Shown here piece after piece: positions 57,121 through 64,000 of a DNA stretch of 64,000 bases. This stretch comes from Kitasatospora setae KM-6054 (GTDB lineage: Bacteria; Actinomycetota; Actinomycetes; Streptomycetales; Streptomycetaceae). Numbering within the stretch: position 1 is the first letter of the stretch; the number at the start of each line of letters is the position of its first letter. The position numbers and the translations under genes were made by a program. Where the stretch lies: assembly GCF_000269985.1 (NCBI RefSeq), contig NC_016109.1, positions 3,224,001 through 3,288,000 on the forward strand, written 5' to 3'. Below the pieces are notes generated by a model that was not told the origin of the DNA, made no database searches, and saw nothing but the letters and a program-made list of their open reading frames with translations.

Positions 57121-59197
57121 CGGCGGTCCCCTCCTGGTCGGTCTCGGCGCCGTCCGGTGCGGGCGGGGCCGACTGGGTCGGGCGGCCGCGGTCGACCACG
57201 ATCTGCGCGCCCGTGGCACCGTAACCCGTGACGTCCGAGGGGTCGGAGACCGGGGCGGCGGCGGGCCGGCCGAGCCCCGGACCGATGCTGAGGACGCCGC
57301 CGAGGCCGGAGCCGAAGGTGTGCCGCTCGGTGTCCGGGGTCTCCGGGACGGCGGTCGACTCGCCGCCGGTCAGCGCGGTCGCGCCGCGGGCGGTGCGGCG
57401 GTACGGGGCGCCGGCCGAGGACATGCCGCGGTTGTAGCGGGAGTCCTCCGGTTCCAGCCGGAACGGGGCCCGGGAGATCTCGCCGCCGCGGGTGCGCGGC
57501 AGGGTCAGCCGGAAGTGCGAGCCGCCGCCGGGTTCGCCCCAGGCCTGCAGCCAGCCGCCGTGCAGGTGGGCGTCCTCGACCGCGATGGACAGGCCGAGGC
57601 CGGTGCCGCCGGTGGTCCGCACCCGGGACGGGTCGGCCCGCCAGAACCGGTGGAACACCCGGGAGGCCTCGCCGGGCTTGAGGCCGATACCGTAGTCGCG
57701 GACGCCGACGGCGACCGCGCCCTCGGCCGAGCCGAGCCGGATCACCACGTCCCGGCCCTCGCCGTGCTCCAGCGCGTTGACCACCAGGTTGCGCAGGATC
57801 CGCTCGATCCGGCGGCCGTCGACCTCCGCGAGTACCGGGTTCTCGGCGCCGCGGATCAGCACCGCGCTGCCCTTGGCCCGGGCCAGCGGGTCGGCCGCCT
57901 CGACCACCCGGGTCACGATGCCCCGCAGGTCGACCGGCTCGGCGTCCAGGATCGCCGCGCCCGCGTCGAACCGGCTGATCTCCAGCAGGTCGGCGAGCAG
58001 CGACTCGAAGCGGTCCAGCTGGTCCTGGAGCAGCTCGGCGGAGCGGGCCGCCATCGGGTCCAGGTCCTCGCGGCTGTCGTAGATCAGGTCGGCGGCCATC
58101 CGGACGGTGGTCAGCGGGGTGCGCAGCTCGTGCGAGACGTCCGAGACGAACCGGCGCTGCACCCGGGAGAGCTCCTCCAGCTTGCGGATCTGCGCCTGCA
58201 GGCCGTTGGCCATCCGGTTGAACGACTCGCCGAGGCGGGCGATGTCGTCGGTGCCGGTGACCTTCATCCGCTCGTCGAAGTGCCCGGCGGCGAGCCGCTC
58301 GGAGATCCCGGCGGCCATCCGCACCGGCGTGACGACCTGCCGGACCACCAGCCAGGCGATGCAGCCCAGCAGGATGACCAGGAACAGCCCGGCGGTGGCC
58401 AGGGTGCCGATCACCAGGTTGAGGGTCGAGGTCTCCTGGTAGAAGGAGAACACGTAGTACAGCTGGTACGAGGTGCCGTCCGGGCCGGTGAACTGCTTGC
58501 CGATCGCCAGGCCCTTGTCGTCGTCGGGCTTGGCCTGGCTGTCCGGGGCGCGGTGCAGCTTGACCGGCTGCTCCTGCGGGTTGGACGGGTCGGCGGCGAC
58601 CTTGGCGCGCAGCTCGGGGGTGATCGAGTCGGGCAGGATCGAGCCGGAGTAGCGGGCGCCGCGCAGGCCGGCGCTGGAGGCGCTGGCCTCCTGGCCGCCG
58701 GGGGCGAGCGCGATCACCGAGTAGACGCCGGAGCCGCCGGAGGCCAGGTCGGAGACCTGCTTGGTCAGCCAGGCGTTGATCTGGTCGCGGGTCGGGTCGG
58801 CGGTCGGGCCGGCCTTCGTCTGCAGGTTGATCGCCTCGTTGATCTTGTCCTGCTCGATCTGGAAGCCGCCCAGGGCCTGCCCGTGGGCGGACTTCTGCTT
58901 GGTCTCCAGCAGCCCGGTGCGCACCTGCGCGACCACCACCACGCCGAGCACCAGCACCACCACGAAGGAGAGCAGCAGCGTCATCGCCACCACCCGCAGC
59001 TGGATGGAGCGGCGGTACAGCGCCAGCAGCCGGCCCACCGGGTGCCGGAACGGGCGGACCACCGGCGCGAGCAGGTGCGCCCACCACCGGCGCCGGCGCG
59101 GCCGGCCGGTGGTGGAACTCAGCACGTCGCCGCGCACAGCGTGCTCCCCGCCGGACTGCTCGTCCGGCGGGGAGTGGTCGGCCTCGGTGTCGCTCAT
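57095..59197 (-). CDS. mtrB: Sensor histidine kinase MtrB
   Basis: The 700-aa protein has a cytoplasmic N-terminus, a first membrane helix (about 69-91), an extracellular sensor domain (about 92-255) and a second helix (about 260-283, LATAGLFLVILLGCIAWLVV). HAMP, the HisKA box with His356 (DVSHELRTPL) and the ATPase boxes (RILRNLVVNALEHGEG, DYGIGL, GTGLGLSIAV) follow. A 130-residue disordered tail rich in Pro/Gly/Thr ends it. It starts 2 bp after the mtrA stop. MtrAB controls cell-wall and developmental genes in actinobacteria. ATG at 59195-59197. Confidence 0.96.
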   Translation of the reverse strand: MSDTEADHSPPDEQSGGEHAVRGDVLSSTTGRPRRRRWWAHLLAPVVRPFRHPVGRLLALYRRSIQLRVVAMTLLLSFVVVLVLGVVVVAQVRTGLLETKQKSAHGQALGGFQIEQDKINEAINLQTKAGPTADPTRDQINAWLTKQVSDLASGGSGVYSVIALAPGGQEASASSAGLRGARYSGSILPDSITPELRAKVAADPSNPQEQPVKLHRAPDSQAKPDDDKGLAIGKQFTGPDGTSYQLYYVFSFYQETSTLNLVIGTLATAGLFLVILLGCIAWLVVRQVVTPVRMAAGISERLAAGHFDERMKVTGTDDIARLGESFNRMANGLQAQIRKLEELSRVQRRFVSDVSHELRTPLTTVRMAADLIYDSREDLDPMAARSAELLQDQLDRFESLLADLLEISRFDAGAAILDAEPVDLRGIVTRVVEAADPLARAKGSAVLIRGAENPVLAEVDGRRIERILRNLVVNALEHGEGRDVVIRLGSAEGAVAVGVRDYGIGLKPGEASRVFHRFWRADPSRVRTTGGTGLGLSIAVEDAHLHGGWLQAWGEPGGGSHFRLTLPRTRGGEISRAPFRLEPEDSRYNRGMSSAGAPYRRTARGATALTGGESTAVPETPDTERHTFGSGLGGVLSIGPGLGRPAAAPVSDPSDVTGYGATGAQIVVDRGRPTQSAPPAPDGAETDQEGTAGAQDRQDD

Positions 59198-59199
59198 TC

Positions 59200-59877
59200 T
59201 CAGCCGGGCCCGGCCTTGTACCCGACACCGCGCACGGTGACGACGATCTCCGGGCGCTCCGGGTCCTTCTCGATCTTGGAGCGCAGGCGCTGCACGTGCA
59301 CGTTGACCAGCCGGGTGTCGGCCGCGTGCCGGTAGCCCCAGACCTGCTCCAGCAGCACCTCGCGGGTGAACACCTGCCAGGGCTTGCGGGCCAGCGCGAC
59401 CAGCAGGTCGAACTCCAGCGGGGTCAGCGGGATGCCGCGGCCCTCGCGCTTGACGGAGTGCCCGGCGACGTCGATCACCAGGTCCCCGATGGTCAGCTGC
59501 TCCGGCGTCGGCTCCTCGGCCCGGCGCAGCCGGGCCCGCACCCGGGCGACCAGTTCCTTGGGCTTGAACGGCTTCGTCACGTAGTCGTCCGCGCCCGACT
59601 CCAGGCCGACCACGATGTCGACCGTGTCGGTCTTCGCGGTCAGCATGACGATCGGGATGCCCGACTCGGCCCGGATCTGCCGGCACACGTCGATGCCGTC
59701 CCGTCCGGGCAGCATCAGGTCGAGCAGTACGAGGTCCGGCTTGGTCTCCCGGAAGGCGGCCAGCGCCTTGTCCCCGTCTGCGACGAAAAACGGCTCAAAA
59801 CCTTCACCCCGCAGCACGATGCCGAGCATCTCGGCCAGTGCGGTGTCGTCATCGACGACGAGGACACGTCCCTTCAT
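59200..59877 (-). CDS. mtrA: Response regulator MtrA
   Basis: The 225-aa OmpR/PhoB-type regulator has the receiver domain with Asp53 (LVLLDLMLPGRDG), Thr80 and Lys102 (VTKPFKPKE). The winged helix (about 130-223) has LTPLEFDLLVALARKPWQVF and NVHVQRLRSKIEKDPERP. Sequence and operon with mtrB-lpqB identify it as MtrA, which governs cell division, osmotic and developmental genes in actinobacteria. ATG at 59875-59877. The mtrA promoter lies in the 227-bp gap to the divergent membrane-protein operon. Confidence 0.97.
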   Translation of the reverse strand: MKGRVLVVDDDTALAEMLGIVLRGEGFEPFFVADGDKALAAFRETKPDLVLLDLMLPGRDGIDVCRQIRAESGIPIVMLTAKTDTVDIVVGLESGADDYVTKPFKPKELVARVRARLRRAEEPTPEQLTIGDLVIDVAGHSVKREGRGIPLTPLEFDLLVALARKPWQVFTREVLLEQVWGYRHAADTRLVNVHVQRLRSKIEKDPERPEIVVTVRGVGYKAGPG

Positions 59878-60104
59878 GTCTCCATCTTCTCATCACCCGA
59901 ATGTGACCTGCGCCGCACGGCGGTGCCGTCCCACTGCCCCGACCTCGTATCGAACCAGTCATACCATCGCAAAGGTTGTGGTTCGGGGGCCTTGTCCGGA
60001 CCGTTGTGGATCAGCAACGGGATACCCCTGGGGTACGCGTGCGCACCATGGCACGATAAGCACCCCGAAGCACCCGAGCCAGGGTGCCCCGACGAGGAGC
60101 GTCG

Positions 60105-61166
60105 ATGACCGAGACCCCGGGCTGGACGTCACCCGGTTCTCCCGAAGCACCGCCCGGCAGCACCGGAACCGGCCACCCGGCCCCCGCGGCCGCCGCCCCG
60201 GCCCCCGCGACCGCCACGCTCCCGCCCGCCCCCGGCACCGGCCCGGTCCCGCTCCGCCCGCTCGGCTTCGGCGAACTGATGGACGGCGCCTTCGCCCTGG
60301 TCCGCCGCAACTGGCGGGCCGCGTACGGGCTGAGCCTGCTGCTGGGCGTCTCGCTCGAACTCCTCCAGGCCGGCGTCAACTGGTGGATCCACGTCGGCGG
60401 CACCTACACCCTGGCCGCCTCCTCCGACTACCTGCTGTGGCCGCTGAGCCTGCTGCTCGGCAGCCTCACCGCCGGACTGGTCGCCCCCGTGGTCGGCAAC
60501 AGCCTGCTCGGCCGCGACACCACGCTCCGCGAGGCGTGGCAGCAGACCCGGCCCCGGCTCGGCGCCCTGCTCGGCCTGTGCCTGCTGCTCGGCGCGATCC
60601 TGCTCGGCTCGCTCGCCGTCCTGGTCGTCCCGCTGTTCGTGATCGCCGCCGTCACCGACCAGCCCGCGCTGCTGCTGCTGATCGTGTTCACCGCGCTGCC
60701 GATCGCCTGGCTGTGGATCAAGCTGCACCTGGCCGTGCCCGCGCTGGTGCTGGAGAAGCAGCCCGTGACCGGCGCGCTCAAGCGCTCCTGGCGGCTGACC
60801 GGCGGCGCCTGGTGGCGGATCTTCGGCCTGGTGCTGCTCTTCCAGGTGTGCCTCGGCATGGTCGCCACCGTGCTGACCATCCCGGCCCAGCTCGTCACCG
60901 AGGTCATCGGCACCATCCCCGCCTCCCCCGCCAACGACGACGCGACCGCCGCGATCGCCATCGGCGTCACCGCCGTCTTCGCCGCCGTCGCCCGCACCGT
61001 GCTCCTCCCGCTCGGCGGCGCCCTGCAGACCCTGATCTACACCGACCAGCGGATCCGCCGCGAGGCGCTCGACCTCGAACTCACCCGGGCCGTCGGCCTG
61101 TTCGACCCCGCCACCGCCGCCGCCCCGGCCCCGCCGGCCGGCCCCGCCGTGCCGCAGGGAGCCTGA
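60105..61166 (+). CDS. Polytopic membrane protein (glycerophosphodiesterase membrane-domain-like)
   Basis: The 353-aa protein has a Pro/Ala-rich cytosolic leader (1-48), a FGELMDGAFALVRRNWR block, and six or so membrane segments between about 60 and 310. The block ALVLEKQPVTGALKRSWRLT, with W-W-R-I-F after it, is typical of the membrane domain found attached to some glycerophosphodiesterases and in free-standing actinobacterial proteins. No catalytic domain is present. The ATG at 60105 has GAGGAG 6 bases before it. First gene of a four-gene operon with DUF4129, DUF4350 and MoxR, a set linked to cell envelope functions. Confidence 0.75.
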   Translation: MTETPGWTSPGSPEAPPGSTGTGHPAPAAAAPAPATATLPPAPGTGPVPLRPLGFGELMDGAFALVRRNWRAAYGLSLLLGVSLELLQAGVNWWIHVGGTYTLAASSDYLLWPLSLLLGSLTAGLVAPVVGNSLLGRDTTLREAWQQTRPRLGALLGLCLLLGAILLGSLAVLVVPLFVIAAVTDQPALLLLIVFTALPIAWLWIKLHLAVPALVLEKQPVTGALKRSWRLTGGAWWRIFGLVLLFQVCLGMVATVLTIPAQLVTEVIGTIPASPANDDATAAIAIGVTAVFAAVARTVLLPLGGALQTLIYTDQRIRREALDLELTRAVGLFDPATAAAPAPPAGPAVPQGA

Positions 61167-61171
61167 CCGCG

Positions 61172-61849
61172 ATGGGATTCCGGGGGGAGGGGGCACTGCT
61201 CGCGGACGGCGCCCCCGTCGAGACACCGCGCGACGCGGCCCGCGACGCCGCCCACGAGGAACTCCGCAAGGCGGTCTACCACCAGCACGAGCCCGGCGTC
61301 GTCGAGCGCTTCGTCGACTGGGTGCAGCACCAGATCAGCCGGGCCGTGGACGGCGTCTCCACCCCGCTCGGCGGCGGCGGCAACGCCGCGCTCGCCCTGC
61401 TGATCGTGCTCGCCCTCGTCCTGGGCTTCGTGCTCTGGCGGCGCTACGGCGCGCCCCGCCGCGCCGCCCGCGCCACCGGAAAGCTGTTCACCGGCCCCGA
61501 GGGACCGCGCAGCGCCGCCGGGCACCGCGCCGACGCCGCCGCGCACGCCGCCGCCGGCGCCTGGGAGGACGCCGTCCGCGAGCAGATGCGCGCCCTGGTC
61601 CGCGCCCTGGAGGAACGCACCGTCCTGGCCCCCCGTCCCGGCCGCACCGCCGACGAAGCGGCCGCCGAGGCCGGCCGCGCCCTGCCCGACCACGCCCGCG
61701 AACTCGCCTCCGCGGCACGGCTGTTCGACGACATCGCGTTCGGCGATCGGCCCGCCGACGAACGCGCCTACCGGCTGCTCGCCGACCTCGACCAGACCCT
61801 CGGACGGACCAGGCCCGTCGCCGTCCCGGCCGGCGGAGGAACCGCATGA
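61172..61849 (+). CDS. DUF4129 domain membrane protein
   Basis: The 225-aa protein has an N-terminal leader (RDAAHEELRKAVYHQ), one membrane helix (about 72-90, LALLIVLALVLGFVLWRR) and a C-terminal soluble DUF4129 domain (about 115-215) with AHAAAGAWEDAVREQMRALV and FDDIAFGDRPADERAYRLL. This domain regularly accompanies MoxR ATPases. The start is 5 bp after the previous stop, and the gene overlaps the next one by 4 bp, so it is co-translated. Confidence 0.88.
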   Translation: MGFRGEGALLADGAPVETPRDAARDAAHEELRKAVYHQHEPGVVERFVDWVQHQISRAVDGVSTPLGGGGNAALALLIVLALVLGFVLWRRYGAPRRAARATGKLFTGPEGPRSAAGHRADAAAHAAAGAWEDAVREQMRALVRALEERTVLAPRPGRTADEAAAEAGRALPDHARELASAARLFDDIAFGDRPADERAYRLLADLDQTLGRTRPVAVPAGGGTA

Positions 61850-63107
61850 CCACCGCCCCGCCCGCCGAGCTGTCCGGCGACCTGCCCGCCGCCCCGCCGC
61901 CCGCCACCGCCGCGCCCGGGCCCGAACCCGCGGCCGCCGCCCGGGAGTCCGGCCCCGCCCGGGCCGGCCACGGCCCGCGCGCCTGGCTGCGGCGCTCCCG
62001 CTGGTGGCTGCTGACCGTCCTGGTCCTGCTGCTGCTCGGCGGCCTGGTCGCCGGCATCCCCGGCAGCTCCGCCTACTCCGCGTTCGACCCGCGCAGCGGC
62101 GACCCGAACGGCACCCGCGCCGCCGACCAGCTGCTCCGGCGGCACGGCATCACCAGCCGCACCGCCGCCGGCCCCACCGAGCTCGCCGCCGCCCTGCGCG
62201 CCGACGACACCACCGTCGTCCTGACCGCCCCGGACGAGCTCGCCTACCAGGACCTCGCCGAGCTCACCGCGCTGCCCCGCGGCGCGCGCAGCCGCCTGGT
62301 CCTGGTCGCCCCCGAGCAGCCGCTGCTGAACGCGTTCGCCACCGGCGTCTCGCTCTCCGGCCACAGCGGCGGGAGCGGCACCGTGACCGACCCGTCCTGC
62401 CCGCTGCCCGAGGCCGTCAACGCCGGCCCCGCGACCGTCAACGGCCAGAGCTACCAGGGCCGCCCCGGCGACACCGAGTGCTACCGCGCCACCCTGCTCA
62501 GCCGCACCCGCGGCGACCAGCAGGTGGTGCTGCTCGGCAGCGGCACCCCGCTCACCAACCGGGCCCTCGACCAGGAGGGCAACGCCGCCCTCGCCCTCGG
62601 CCTGCTCGGCGCCCACCCCCGGCTGGTCTGGCAGACCCCGGACGGCCACGACTCCCACCAGGCCGCCACCGAGCGCAGGAGCCTCGGCGACTACGTCCCC
62701 GACGGCTGGTACTGGGGCACCTTCCAGCTCGCCCTGGCCGGCCTGTTCGCCGTCGCCTGGCGCGCCCGCCGGCTCGGCCCGGTGCTCACCGAGCGGCTGC
62801 CCGCCGTGGTCCGCGCCTCCGAGACCACCGAGGGCCGCGCCCGGCTCTACCACCGCGCGGGCGCCCGCGACCACGCCGCCGAGACGCTGCGCCGCGCCGC
62901 CCGCCGCCGGACCGCCGCCGCCCTCGGCCTCCCGCACACCTCCGGGGACCCCGACCCGGCCGCCCTCACCGCGGCCGCCGCCGCCCGGCTCGGACGCCCC
63001 TCCGCCGACCTCCAGCACCTGCTGTACGGCCCGGCCCCCACCGACGACGCCGCGCTGCTGCGGCTCGCCGACGACCTCGACGACATGGAATGGCAGGTAC
63101 GACAGCC

Positions 63108-63111
<4 letters not shown>
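61846..63111 (+). CDS. DUF4350 domain membrane protein
   Basis: The 421-aa protein has a Pro/Ala-rich N-terminus, a first membrane helix (about 48-68), and an outer DUF4350 domain (about 75-280) with [19 protein letters not shown] and [11 protein letters not shown] second helix (about 285-303, [19 protein letters not shown]) and a cytosolic tail follow. ATGA overlap with the upstream gene, and GTGA overlap with the MoxR gene downstream. The domain resembles glutamine-amidotransferase-like folds, but no catalytic residues were identified. Confidence 0.87.

Positions 63112-64000
<889 letters not shown>

Overview
The window is chromosomal DNA from a very GC-rich actinomycete, almost certainly Streptomyces or the closely related Kitasatospora. 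Codons are strongly G/C at the third position and many genes start with GTG or TTG. The gene order also matches the conserved core of Streptomyces chromosomes: murA, hupA, malic enzyme, helD, nnaR, narK, ssrA, smpB, ftsX, ftsE, prfB, pkaB, pkaA, a large NAD-glutamate dehydrogenase, secA, hpf, lpqB, mtrB and mtrA. No tRNA, rRNA, CRISPR array, insertion sequence or prophage gene was recognised.

Positions 1-22,000 are core housekeeping. They hold a partial YqgE gene, MurA (peptidoglycan), HU, NAD malic enzyme, an RNA-polymerase-associated HelD motor, and a nitrate module (NarK plus the HemD/OmpR-type regulator NnaR). The trans-translation pair ssrA/smpB follows, then an S41 protease and the FtsEX divisome pair. 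After these come a small zinc-ribbon membrane protein, release factor 2 (whose 3' end is duplicated in frame downstream), two Hanks-type kinases (PkaB, PkaA) and a divergent FHA-FtsK ATPase.

Positions 22,000-31,800 hold the large NAD-dependent glutamate dehydrogenase and a P5C-dehydrogenase-like protein that has lost its catalytic Cys and Glu. An HAD phosphatase and an aldo/keto reductase plus MFS exporter pair follow; the promoter of that pair carries three tandem 16-bp repeats.

Positions 31,850-46,620 are the accessory part: a compact, apparently undescribed biosynthetic gene cluster with no PKS or NRPS. Reading down the minus strand it encodes a 65-aa secreted peptide, an SDR and a 28-aa basic peptide. 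Next come a tandem haem-oxygenase-like diiron protein, a NodU/TobZ-type carbamoyltransferase with a small SxtJ-like membrane partner, and an Fe(II)/2-oxoglutarate oxygenase. The rest is three ATP-grasp ligases, a LysE exporter, an SGNH hydrolase and an MFS exporter. A divergent LuxR-type regulator borders it. The likely product is a small oxidised, carbamoylated amino acid or peptide, but this is inference.

Positions 46,660-64,000 return to the core: a DUF6912-like protein, an Rv3235-like SecA neighbour, SecA, an AlkX/YcaQ-type DNA glycosylase, a NarL-type response regulator, a long ribosome hibernation factor, ComF, and the MtrA-MtrB-LpqB envelope signalling operon. Last is a divergent operon of a membrane protein, DUF4129, DUF4350 and a MoxR ATPase that runs off the right edge.
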